22,011 bases of DNA from DATLOJ01 sp035536315 (lineage in GTDB: Bacteria; Actinomycetota; CADDZG01; JAHWKV01): assembly GCA_035536315.1 (NCBI GenBank), contig DATLOJ010000079.1, positions 1-22,011 on the forward strand. Reading direction: 5' to 3'. Of this stretch, positions 7,412 to 14,192 are shown in pieces; the first letter of the stretch is position 1, and each line of letters starts with the position of its first letter. Under the pieces are notes generated by a model that searched no databases, was not told the origin of the DNA, and saw nothing but the letters and a program-made list of their open reading frames with translations. Position numbers and translations under genes: made by a program.

Positions 7412-7906
7412 CTAGGCGCTCGTCTGGGCGGTGGAGGCGAGAGCCCCTTCGAGCACGGTTAGCAGGGCGGCCTTCACGGTTTCCTTGTCTAACGAGTTCA
7501 GGTTGAGCACTCTGAGACCATGAAGCCCAAGACTCTCGGTGGCGGCTTGCTTGTCGATCGAGTTGCCAATTGCTGCAGCGGTGAGTGGAATCCCCGACTT
7601 TCTCAAGTGGGCAACCGCGCTGCGGAACTCTTCTGGCGACTCGAGATCCTGGGCGCTGAACAAGACGAGTCCTCCGATGAGCCCCACCCTGAGGGCCTCC
7701 ACCACCACCTCGACGCGCTCCCGGTCGGCGCCGTAAACCTGAAGGTCCAGACCCTCGGAAAAGCGGATTCGGCCGAAGTGCATTGGAACGACACCCTCTC
7801 CGGTTCCTGCGGAGGATCGAACCTTCACCTGACTGACGACTTTGACGAACTCCCCTTGGGGGCCTTCGGCCGGGCCGAGAACCAGAACCTTTGGCACCTT
7901 TTTCAT
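7412..7906 (-). CDS. Degenerate small GTPase-like protein (MglA/CvnD-related)
   Basis: The 164-residue protein has the fold pattern of the small GTPases that sit beside Roadblock or DUF4388 proteins in actinobacteria and myxobacteria ('MHFGRIRF' strand at 42-49, 'GLVLFSAQDL' at 79-88). Its catalytic motifs have decayed. The P-loop region (11-19, GPAEGPQGE) lacks the Lys-Ser/Thr of GxxxxGK[ST]. The switch II region reads 'GADRERVE' (59-66) instead of a G-x-P-G-Q/H type. Only an NxxD-like 'NSIDK' (115-119) resembles the base-specificity motif. It likely does not hydrolyse GTP and may act as a structural partner. The ATG at 7906 overlaps the stop of the DUF4388 gene by one base (TGATG); a GTG one codon upstream is possible. 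Confidence 0.75.
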   Translation of the reverse strand: MKKVPKVLVLGPAEGPQGEFVKVVSQVKVRSSAGTGEGVVPMHFGRIRFSEGLDLQVYGADRERVEVVVEALRVGLIGGLVLFSAQDLESPEEFRSAVAHLRKSGIPLTAAAIGNSIDKQAATESLGLHGLRVLNLNSLDKETVKAALLTVLEGALASTAQTSA

Positions 7907-9492
7907 CACTTTCGTTTCCTTCCGAAGATCCCTCGCGACTTATCGCTGCCGGCCTCTGCCGGCTTTTCAGTCGCCTCCGTTTCGGACTTTGGTCCCCCAA
8001 CAAGCCCCGTGAACTCACGCAGCAAAGCGGTGGTGTCGATGGATGGGTCGACCGGCTTCCGAACCCGTTGCTCAGAGGTTAATTGGTCTTCCTCCGAAAC
8101 GGGAGGAGCCTCCGCCTGTGACTCCGACGCCGGCTTGGCAGGCTCCGCAGCGGGCCTGGGTGCCTCTCTGCTCTCGCTTCCGCGATTCGGACGGTGCGTG
8201 AGTTCCGCAAACAAGCTGGCTGCTTCGAGCCCGGTATATGAGCCCTCCTCTGCGATGACCCGCCCGTGCTCAGCTTCCGCAGGAGCTTCCGTTTCCTGGG
8301 GCAGGACGACTGCCTCCAGGGGAACTGCCTCGGCCTGTCCGTTCTCGGCTCCTGCATGCTCGAGCAACTCTTCATGCAACATGGGGGCCGGAATGGGCTC
8401 GTCTTCTGGGCTCAACTCGGAGGCGGGAATAAGTACATCCTCTTGTCTCAGCACGGGGGCCGGAACTGGTTCATCCTCCTCGCTCGCAGCATCGTCGAGT
8501 GGAGATACTCCAGTGGGAATTTGATCCGGGCCGGGCATGACGAAGTCCTCTTCACCCTGGGTCTCGAAGTCTTCTGCTACAGCCACCGACTCGAGACTGG
8601 GCATCGACATCGGCTCCTCATCGAACTCCCACCCGATCCCGGCGGGAACTTCACCGGCTACCTCGTCTATTTCTGCGGCCGCCTCGTCCCCCTCTCGGAT
8701 CGTCGCCTCTTCGAGGGCTGCCTCGAGCTCATCGAAGACCTTCTCTAATTCCGGGTCGCGTGGCGGAAGCACGACTCCCTCGGGCAGCTCGAGCTCCAGG
8801 AGGCCGGCGTTCACCAGTCCGTACACCGCCCGTGCGGCCTCCAGCTCTGTGAAGCCACATTCGGGGGCCAGCTGTGCGATTGTGGACGTTCCGTCGACCT
8901 GTGAAACGAGTGCCCACTCCTCCGGAGTGAGTGCAAGCTCGATCGTGTCTTCTTCGTCTTCCCTGAATTTCGGGATTGCCTCGAGCGTAGGAACCAGGCG
9001 CGTTATCTGATGCCACTCCCGGAATCTGCGCGCCCCTCCCATAACCAGGTTCTCCACGTTCATGAGCACGCCGACGTCCTCGTCAGACTGAAGGCCTGCA
9101 TCGAAACGAAACGATCCACCCTCCCAGCGGAGGATCTCGAAGATGGTGTCTTCGATCTGCTGCCTGACAATGGCTTCCATCTGCGACTGCTTTACAAACC
9201 CTCGCTCGATGAGGATCTCGCCGAGTCTGCGGTGCTCGGGCTCGGACTTTTGAACCTCGAGGGCCTTTCGAAGGTTGTCTTCAGACAGGTGTCCGGCGGA
9301 GATCAGACGAGTTCCCAGCTTGACTCCGCTACCGGTCATTCTGGCGTGGTAGGCCAGCCCGTCGTGGAAGTAGATCCGGGCCTCGGCATCTGCACGAGAA
9401 ATGGTCAGGCACCCGGTCCTGGCCTCGTTCGCAACCGCCCGAAACACCGCGGGAACCCCTACCTGAGCAAGATCTCCCTCTACTGCTGGCAA
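7906..9492 (-). CDS. DUF4388 (PATAN-like) domain protein with a long acidic tail
   Basis: The 528-residue protein begins with a DUF4388 region (about 1-175, starting 'GDLAQVGVPAVFRAVANEA', with 'RLGEILIERGFV' in the middle). Residues about 180-240 look like a small winged helix ('TIAQLAPECGFTELEAARAV'). From about 240 to 510 it is Glu/Pro/Ala-rich and probably disordered. It ends with a basic tail ('GIFGRKRK'). DUF4388/PATAN domains occur in signalling proteins, including response regulators linked to type IV pilus motility and development. The TTG start has GGAGG four bases upstream. The pseudo-GTPase follows with overlap. The gene diverges from the RsiG homologue across 264 bases. A role in surface behaviour is inferred from context only. 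Confidence 0.8.
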   Translation of the reverse strand: MPAVEGDLAQVGVPAVFRAVANEARTGCLTISRADAEARIYFHDGLAYHARMTGSGVKLGTRLISAGHLSEDNLRKALEVQKSEPEHRRLGEILIERGFVKQSQMEAIVRQQIEDTIFEILRWEGGSFRFDAGLQSDEDVGVLMNVENLVMGGARRFREWHQITRLVPTLEAIPKFREDEEDTIELALTPEEWALVSQVDGTSTIAQLAPECGFTELEAARAVYGLVNAGLLELELPEGVVLPPRDPELEKVFDELEAALEEATIREGDEAAAEIDEVAGEVPAGIGWEFDEEPMSMPSLESVAVAEDFETQGEEDFVMPGPDQIPTGVSPLDDAASEEDEPVPAPVLRQEDVLIPASELSPEDEPIPAPMLHEELLEHAGAENGQAEAVPLEAVVLPQETEAPAEAEHGRVIAEEGSYTGLEAASLFAELTHRPNRGSESREAPRPAAEPAKPASESQAEAPPVSEEDQLTSEQRVRKPVDPSIDTTALLREFTGLVGGPKSETEATEKPAEAGSDKSRGIFGRKRK

Positions 9493-9671
9493 CTGGCCTC
9501 CGAAATTAGCGGGCTAAATCTCCTGATACAGGGTTTTTCGGCAAAGCGGCTCAGGGGGTTGAAGGTTTACGCCGAACATATCTGCAGGGCCCTTCAATTT
9601 TTTCACTGAATGCTGCGAAATGGCTCTGATGAACCCTACCTTTTGCGGGGAGGGAGCGAGATTTAGGTATT

Positions 9672-9687
9672 CCCCCCAATGGGGGGG
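9672..9687. other. C6/G7 hairpin in the DUF4388-rsiG intergenic region
   Basis: Six C residues, AAT, then seven G residues form a perfect 6-bp G:C stem with a 3-base loop. It lies directly upstream of the putative sigma-WhiG promoter of the RsiG gene. No T-tract follows on either strand, so it is not a standard intrinsic terminator. It could be an operator, a roadblock, or simply a structured G-tract. Confidence 0.4.
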
Positions 9688-9688
9688 C

Positions 9689-9717
9689 TCAAGGTCGGGA
9701 CCGGACTAGGCCGATAA
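9689..9717 (+). promoter_or_regulatory. Putative sigma-WhiG/FliA-class promoter of the RsiG gene
   Basis: GCCGATAA at 9710-9717 is an exact match to the -10 element known for the FliA/SigD/WhiG sigma class. A TCAA (one mismatch to the TAAA -35) is at 9689-9692 with a 17-base spacer, slightly longer than usual. Transcription would begin near 9725, leaving a leader of about 30 bases to the GTG at 9757. Its place in front of an anti-WhiG-type gene suggests feedback control. The -10 is convincing; the -35 is weaker. Confidence 0.6.
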
Positions 9718-9746
9718 ATGAATTTAGGACCACAACAATCGTTGAT

Positions 9747-9753
9747 GGAGGGG
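9747..9753 (+). promoter_or_regulatory. Ribosome-binding site selecting the GTG start of rsiG
   Basis: GGAGGGG lies just upstream of the GTG at 9757. The upstream ATG at 9718 touches the putative -10 box and would lie outside the transcript. The ATG at 9745 overlaps this ribosome-binding site. GTG 9757 is therefore the preferred start. Confidence 0.6.
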
Positions 9754-9756
9754 AAT

Positions 9757-10296
9757 GTGGCGGACCAGCGCAAGAGGGCCGATGACCTTATGTTCGAGCC
9801 CGAGTACATGCAGGAAGTCGATGGATTGGCCTTGGGGGAGTTGCGCCAGAAACGTGACGAATGTGAGCACCGAGAAGCCGAGCTTTCCTACGCTCGGCGC
9901 CTAATCCAGGGCAAGCTCGACATTCTGTCCTTTGAGCTAAAGAGAAGGGCCGCCGGGGAAGGGGGCCTGGATGAACTCATCCAGAAGATGCCTCACATTC
10001 TCGCCGACGACTCACATCCGCCCCTTAGCTTGCGCCGGCACACACGGATCTTGATGCCCAAGAACAGCGAGGAACGCAGAGAGATCGAAAGGGTGGCGTC
10101 TCGCACAATGCTCGCCCGAATCGATGCTCTCTCAGAAGCCGAAATCTCGGACATCCTGACCAAACTCGACGACGTCGAACGCCGAACTTCGCAGGAGAGG
10201 CGCCGCGTTCAGGAGATTATGGACAGGTTGAATGCCGAGATGGTCAGGCGTTACCGCGAGGGTGAAGCCGATCCTGCCGCTCTTTTGGCTACCTAA
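9757..10296 (+). CDS. rsiG: RsiG-type c-di-GMP-dependent anti-sigma factor (twin-motif)
   Basis: The 179-residue, highly charged, helical protein contains two exact copies of the c-di-GMP motif E(X)3S(X)2R(X)3Q(X)3D described for RsiG. Counted from the GTG start, the first is Glu40-Ser44-Arg47-Gln51-Asp55 and the second is Glu141-Ser145-Arg148-Gln152-Asp156. In Streptomyces, RsiG with c-di-GMP binds and sequesters the sigma factor WhiG through an antiparallel coiled coil. Twin-motif proteins act as monomers, while single-motif versions such as that of Rubrobacter act as dimers. About 85 residues separate the motifs here, with a loop around 'SHPPLSLRRHTRI'. The partner sigma factor is not in the window. 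A FliA/WhiG-class promoter precedes the gene. Identification rests on the complete motifs and is strong. Confidence 0.9.
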   Translation: MADQRKRADDLMFEPEYMQEVDGLALGELRQKRDECEHREAELSYARRLIQGKLDILSFELKRRAAGEGGLDELIQKMPHILADDSHPPLSLRRHTRILMPKNSEERREIERVASRTMLARIDALSEAEISDILTKLDDVERRTSQERRRVQEIMDRLNAEMVRRYREGEADPAALLAT

Positions 10297-10335
10297 AGAA
10301 TTCACCCCGGGCCACGAAGGGCCTCATCTATCTAG

Positions 10336-10959
10336 CTAGCGGTTGCCGGGGGAGTTTCCGTCGTGATTGTTCAGGTGTCCGCTGCTGTGACCGTTGCCCC
10401 GTTTCCTGTCATTCCCCTCATCCACAACCTCTGAGGAGGGACCGCCGGATGCCGAGACCATTGGGTCGGGGTCATCGGAACTGACGGCCCTTTTCTTCTT
10501 TTTGACAGGCGATCCGCCCCTGACTTCCAACTCACCGGATTCGACGCTTGGAACGGCAGCGGGTCCACTTGCCTGAACCCCGAGCAACTCTGCGGGAGCC
10601 ACAGCCTGGGCAGCCGCCACCAGCCCAAGAATCGCGATTCCCGCGGACGCGAGCCCTTCATCGACCGCGCCCGAGAATGTAGGGCCTGAGGCCGAGCGGA
10701 CTGCGGGCGGTGATTCCGATGGAACCGGAGGCCTCGAGATGCCTCTGAACAGAATCTCCGTCCCCGGACCCACGGCTGTCGCCTGGGCGATTTCGGCAAC
10801 CCTTCCGCTGGCCGTGAATCTTTCGAGTGCTTGGTCTGCAGTAAGGGTCAGGCCGAGAAAACCGGCTGTTACAACGAGTGCGAGTCCCACGGCGATCACG
10901 ACGACCACAGGGATGCCCTGCGTGCCAGCACCTGCGTCAGCCGACTTCAGTCTGCCCAT
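10336..10959 (-). CDS. Hypothetical membrane-anchored or exported protein with a polar tail
   Basis: The 207-residue product has one strong N-terminal hydrophobic segment (about 17-40, 'IPVVVVIAVGLALVVTAGFL') and a weaker second one (about 124-145). A charged, Ser/Gly/Asn-rich tail follows, containing a KKKKR cluster and several His/Asn repeats. The segment 'GAGTQG' just before the hydrophobic stretch faintly resembles the N-termini of TadE/TadG-like or pilin-type proteins, but the Glu typical of pilins is missing. I do not recognise a family. ATG at 10959 with AGGGG six bases upstream. It converges on the RsiG gene and is separated from the upstream thiol operon by 160 bases, so it is probably its own unit. 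Confidence 0.6.
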   Translation of the reverse strand: MGRLKSADAGAGTQGIPVVVVIAVGLALVVTAGFLGLTLTADQALERFTASGRVAEIAQATAVGPGTEILFRGISRPPVPSESPPAVRSASGPTFSGAVDEGLASAGIAILGLVAAAQAVAPAELLGVQASGPAAVPSVESGELEVRGGSPVKKKKRAVSSDDPDPMVSASGGPSSEVVDEGNDRKRGNGHSSGHLNNHDGNSPGNR

Positions 10960-11119
10960 ACTGGACCCCTAACGCCTAACCGCCCTGGGTACTTACCCAC
11001 TACCTGGAGTGTCCAACCGCCTCAGAGAGTGAGGAGAGCAGCCATTGCACGCTCTGGGAGATCCTCCAATTGGGGAGGGGATTATCTTAGATCTTTCCAA
11101 CAGGCCCGCGCCGGATCGG

Positions 11120-11860
11120 TCAGAACATGGAGTAGCGAAGCAGGAGCTCGTTGGCGTCGGCCAGCGATTCGATTCCTGGGATCTCCGAAAACCCGACCGG
11201 GCCGATACTTGCGTAGGGCTCGCCCCGGGAGACGCCGATCATGGCCCCAAACCAGACTGCTCTGGCTTCCATCCATTCCAGAAACCGTGGGTTGCTGATG
11301 GGTGTCAAGGGCCCGGGCTCTTCGTTGCCGAACTGACTTCGGAACGCACTGATCGCCTCGAGCTTTTGATCCCATACCTTCGTGATGTCCAGCACGAATG
11401 TCGGCTGGAACGGGTGGTGCAGCATGTAGTGAAAAAGGCGGAAGGGTCTGTGTGGCTCCCCCTGCCCGAATTTGGCGACTCCGGCGTAGAAGCATGCTTT
11501 CTGCGCCAGCAGGCCGGCAGCAGCGTGATCGGGGTGTCGGTCTTGCCAGTAGGGGGCCAGGACGATCTTGGGCCGGGTCTCCCTGATCAATTGCACCACC
11601 GCCTGGAGATGTTCTGCAGAATCTCCGATCTGGGAGTCGGGGAGCTTCACCGAGAAGCGTTCCTGCAGGCCCAAACGACGTGCGGCCTCGGCCTTCTCCT
11701 TTTCTCTTAGCGCCGGCGACCCTCGGGTCGACTTTTCGCCTTCGGTCAGATCGGCCAGACCGATGCTCAGTCCCTTGGACGCGGCTTGTATGAGCGCCCC
11801 CCCACATCCAAACTCTGCGTCATCGGGGTGGGCCGCGATCGCAAGCAGGTCAAGGGTCAC
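11120..11860 (-). CDS. bshB1: BshB1-like N-acetylglucosaminyl-malate deacetylase (PIG-L/LmbE family)
   Basis: The 246-residue zinc hydrolase should remove the acetyl group from GlcNAc-malate, the second step of bacillithiol synthesis. 'AAHPDDAEFGCGG' (10-21) carries the zinc residues His11 and Asp14. 'APYWQDRHPDH' (102-112) provides His112. 'DLTEGEKSTRGSP' (37-49) matches the family's 'DLT.GE..TRGtp'. This pattern fits BshB1 better than mycothiol MshB or the sugar deacetylases. The open frame extends to 12226, but the GTG at 11860 overlaps the upstream stop (GTGA) and begins exactly at the family N-terminus 'LDLLAIAAHPDD'. It is the last gene of a four-gene overlapping operon that also has BshA- and BshC-like genes. 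BshB-type enzymes can be promiscuous, so other amidated sugars are possible. Confidence 0.85.
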   Translation of the reverse strand: MTLDLLAIAAHPDDAEFGCGGALIQAASKGLSIGLADLTEGEKSTRGSPALREKEKAEAARRLGLQERFSVKLPDSQIGDSAEHLQAVVQLIRETRPKIVLAPYWQDRHPDHAAAGLLAQKACFYAGVAKFGQGEPHRPFRLFHYMLHHPFQPTFVLDITKVWDQKLEAISAFRSQFGNEEPGPLTPISNPRFLEWMEARAVWFGAMIGVSRGEPYASIGPVGFSEIPGIESLADANELLLRYSMF

Positions 11861-13017
11861 TCGATGACACCCTCGAACAGATAACGAAACAGCAAGGTCC
11901 CTTGCCGGCCCCCGCCTTCTACAGGGGGGAGAAGACTGGGGACGGGGCGTTTTCCGAGCGCCATACGCGTGATCCTGGTGAGGACACGGCCGTAATCCGC
12001 GCTCACGCTTCCGGCGACCACGCCGCTCATCAAGTCGTTCTGGAAAACCGGCAGACACACATCGACGCTCCACCGGCCCGTTTCCTCGAGAGCCCCAATG
12101 GTCTCCTCGCCCTTCATTCCCAGGTCGAATGAGTATTCGGCTCCGCAGTGGCACTCCGCCAACGCCGTTCGCCTTCCGTCGTTGGAGCGGCTGTGCAGGC
12201 GCAACCTGACACCGTCTTTGTCGCATGAGTAGAAAAGGGGAAGGTAGTCGTCCTCGACCTCATTGAGGATGGGATCGATTCCGGATTCCCGCAGCTCTCC
12301 GACTGCTTCGTTCAGGGTCCGAACCACAACATCGATCGCGCGGAGAAACTCGTTGACCTGATTTGTCAGTACGCCCGCGTTGAGTGCCGACGAAATCATT
12401 ATCGATTGTTGAGAGAGCCCGTTTCTTTGCAGCAGAAAGGAAGTCATGGCGCAGCTGAACTCTGCCAGGGTGACAGGGTCCGCCTCCATCACGGACCGTT
12501 GCAGCTCGTCAAGCCGCTCCAACACGCTAGCCCTTTTCGGCTTGGGGGTGCCCGCCGGCAGGATTTTGTCTCCGGTCACGTGGTTTCGGAGGGTCTCGAA
12601 TGCTTTTTCGACCTTCGCGGGATCGAGAGGAACAAATCTTGTCTCGACGTTTCTCTTTTCGGAGGAGGCGACCCGGAACCCCTGCTCACCCCCGGCCCCC
12701 GGCATAACGATGGTGGTGATGCGTCGGTCCGACCCGGACCGAACCGTGTCGTTCCAGAAAAAGCATGTCGATAGATCGCCGCGCGAAATGCCCGACAGTG
12801 CCTCCAGCTTCGCGATGACGGTCGGCCCATAGTCGGGATAGATCTGTTGCCCTCCGGTCACCAGCCGTCCGCCGCTGAGGCCCAGATGTTGCAGGAGATC
12901 GGGACATGCTGGGAGATCGAGCGCCATCAGGAACTGCGAGCCGTCTGTAAAGGGATCTTCCCCTGAGCCGGCACCCGCGGGTTGCAGGGTTGGACTTGTC
13001 CGCCGGGCGCCCTTCAA
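11857..13017 (-). CDS. Short BshC-like protein (putative cysteine ligase of bacillithiol-type synthesis)
   Basis: The 386-residue product resembles BshC, thought to add cysteine to GlcN-malate, in several blocks recalled from the family. 'LVTGGQQ' and 'YGPTVIAKLEAL' (52-73) match the family's 'vtGQQaGLftGPlYTi.Ka'. 'FFWND' (86-90) stands where BshC has 'vFWiasEDHD'. 'ELRESGIDPILNEVEDDYLPLFY' fits the 'aL...GyhpQv....lfy' region. 'VCLPVFQNDLMSGVVAGS' (about 320-337) matches 'llRPlvQD.llP.vayvgGp'. Typical BshC has about 520-550 residues; here the C-terminal coiled-coil part is missing and the EDHD motif is not conserved. It may be a divergent ligase. TTG start overlaps the upstream stop (TTGA), and its stop overlaps bshB1 (GTGA). 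Confidence 0.65.
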   Translation of the reverse strand: MKGARRTSPTLQPAGAGSGEDPFTDGSQFLMALDLPACPDLLQHLGLSGGRLVTGGQQIYPDYGPTVIAKLEALSGISRGDLSTCFFWNDTVRSGSDRRITTIVMPGAGGEQGFRVASSEKRNVETRFVPLDPAKVEKAFETLRNHVTGDKILPAGTPKPKRASVLERLDELQRSVMEADPVTLAEFSCAMTSFLLQRNGLSQQSIMISSALNAGVLTNQVNEFLRAIDVVVRTLNEAVGELRESGIDPILNEVEDDYLPLFYSCDKDGVRLRLHSRSNDGRRTALAECHCGAEYSFDLGMKGEETIGALEETGRWSVDVCLPVFQNDLMSGVVAGSVSADYGRVLTRITRMALGKRPVPSLLPPVEGGGRQGTLLFRYLFEGVIE

Positions 13018-14192
13018 GAGATGACGGTGTTCACGAGACGCATCTGCCGGTTGGCGATCAGGGATGAGTAGAGGCTCTCGTAAACATCGACGATCTTGTC
13101 TTGACGGTATTGGGCTGCCTTGGAGAGCCCGCCTCGAACGATTTGCCCGCTGAGCATCCGATCCGTCAGGACGCGTTGAATCAGGTGCACGGCGCCGGCA
13201 AGGTCACCTGGCGCATAGAGAAGCCCGCTCTCGCCAGATTCGATCAACTCCGGTAGGCCCCCTACCGCGGGAGCAACCACCGGGACTCCACTGGCCATGG
13301 CTTCGAGGGCCGCAAGGCAGAAGCTTTCGTGCTCACTGGTGATCAGAAGGACTCCCGTCCTTTGAATGAGGCTGCTGACGTCATCGTGGAGTCCCCAGAG
13401 CCGGACATGGCCGGATAGCCCCGCGCTTTGCACGAGCGATTTTGTGTTCTCCATCTCCGGCCCGTCTCCGATGAGCCACAGCTCAGAATCGACTCGAGCT
13501 CGGACCTGCTGAAAGATCTCGATCAGACGCGCGGGGTTCTTCACCGATCTGAAGTTGGACACGTGGGCGATTGCCCGTTTGGTGGGGACGCCTCCTCCGT
13601 TGGAGGAGCCGTTGGATGCAGCGAGCGGACGGAATTTCGCCATGTCGACGAAGTTTGGAATGACGGTCGCAGATATCTGGGGGCCAAAAATTTCACCGAT
13701 GAGGCCCTTATGCGAGTCCGAAACTGTTGTCAGCGCGTCGGCATCTTCGAGGGCCCTGCCCAGCCGCGGCCCCACCGTCTTGTCGGCGCCGTGTACGAGG
13801 ACGTCCGTACCGTGAAGGGTTCCAACAACGATGGGAGCAGCCTTTCCGAGCCTGGACTTCAGATCACTTGCGAAGAAGGCAAAAGGGACGCCGTAGTGAA
13901 AGTGGAACACTTCGATGCGTTCGGCAACCACGGTTTCGGCCACCATCGTCATGAAGCTCTCGATCTCTTCGTCAGTCCACTCGGTGTGCAGCCAGGCCGG
14001 GTTGCGATCGTCTTCATCGTTGCCCTGGATGTCGTGGTAGCGGGGGCCTCCCGGTCCCTCCCACCTCCCGAAGGGCCTGCCGCGGCTGAATACATGGACG
14101 ACGTGGCCGCGTCTGCTCATCTCTGTTGCCAGGTCGAGAGCGACGCGCGTACTTCCGCCGCAGCTCGAGTGACAAGCTATTCCTATCTTCAA
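13014..14192 (-). CDS. bshA: BshA-like GT4 glycosyltransferase (GlcNAc-malate synthase candidate)
   Basis: The 392-residue cytosolic GT-B enzyme should join UDP-GlcNAc to L-malate, the first step of bacillithiol synthesis. The N-terminus 'GIACHSSCGGSTRVALDLA' (4-22) matches BshA's 'GI.Cypt.GGSGvvatELg'. 'FHFHYGVPFA' (96-105) matches 'lHvHYaiPha'. 'GTLHGTDVLVHG' (124-135) matches 'TTLHGTDitlvG'. 'VIPNFVD' follows at 177-183. The donor-binding EX7E is Glu289-Glu297. These features favour BshA over mycothiol MshA. TTG start overlaps the preceding stop (TTGA), and its own stop overlaps the BshC-like start. Co-location with BshB1- and BshC-like genes strengthens the call, but a different acceptor is possible. 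Confidence 0.8.
   Translation of the reverse strand: MKIGIACHSSCGGSTRVALDLATEMSRRGHVVHVFSRGRPFGRWEGPGGPRYHDIQGNDEDDRNPAWLHTEWTDEEIESFMTMVAETVVAERIEVFHFHYGVPFAFFASDLKSRLGKAAPIVVGTLHGTDVLVHGADKTVGPRLGRALEDADALTTVSDSHKGLIGEIFGPQISATVIPNFVDMAKFRPLAASNGSSNGGGVPTKRAIAHVSNFRSVKNPARLIEIFQQVRARVDSELWLIGDGPEMENTKSLVQSAGLSGHVRLWGLHDDVSSLIQRTGVLLITSEHESFCLAALEAMASGVPVVAPAVGGLPELIESGESGLLYAPGDLAGAVHLIQRVLTDRMLSGQIVRGGLSKAAQYRQDKIVDVYESLYSSLIANRQMRLVNTVIS

Noticed and set aside
7520..8524. Plus-strand open frame of 334 codons, Ser-rich
   Set aside because: It lies opposite the pseudo-GTPase and the acidic tail of the DUF4388 protein. The Ser-rich composition is the complement of Glu/Ala-rich codons.
9718..9756. 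ATG at 9718 as the RsiG start
   Set aside because: It directly abuts the GCCGATAA -10 element, and a better ribosome-binding site precedes GTG 9757.
10297..10335. GGCC-loop-GGCC hairpin after rsiG as a terminator
   Set aside because: The stem is only 4 bp and there is no T-tract.
11861..12226. Upstream extension of the BshB1-like frame
   Set aside because: It lies inside the BshC-like gene. The GTGA overlap at 11860 and the family N-terminus fix the start.
13014..14192. Mycothiol MshA as the identity of the glycosyltransferase
   Set aside because: The N-terminal GGS motif, the HFHYGVP block and the TLHGTD block fit BshA better, and its operon partners are BshB1- and BshC-like. MshA remains a minor alternative until a phylogeny is run.
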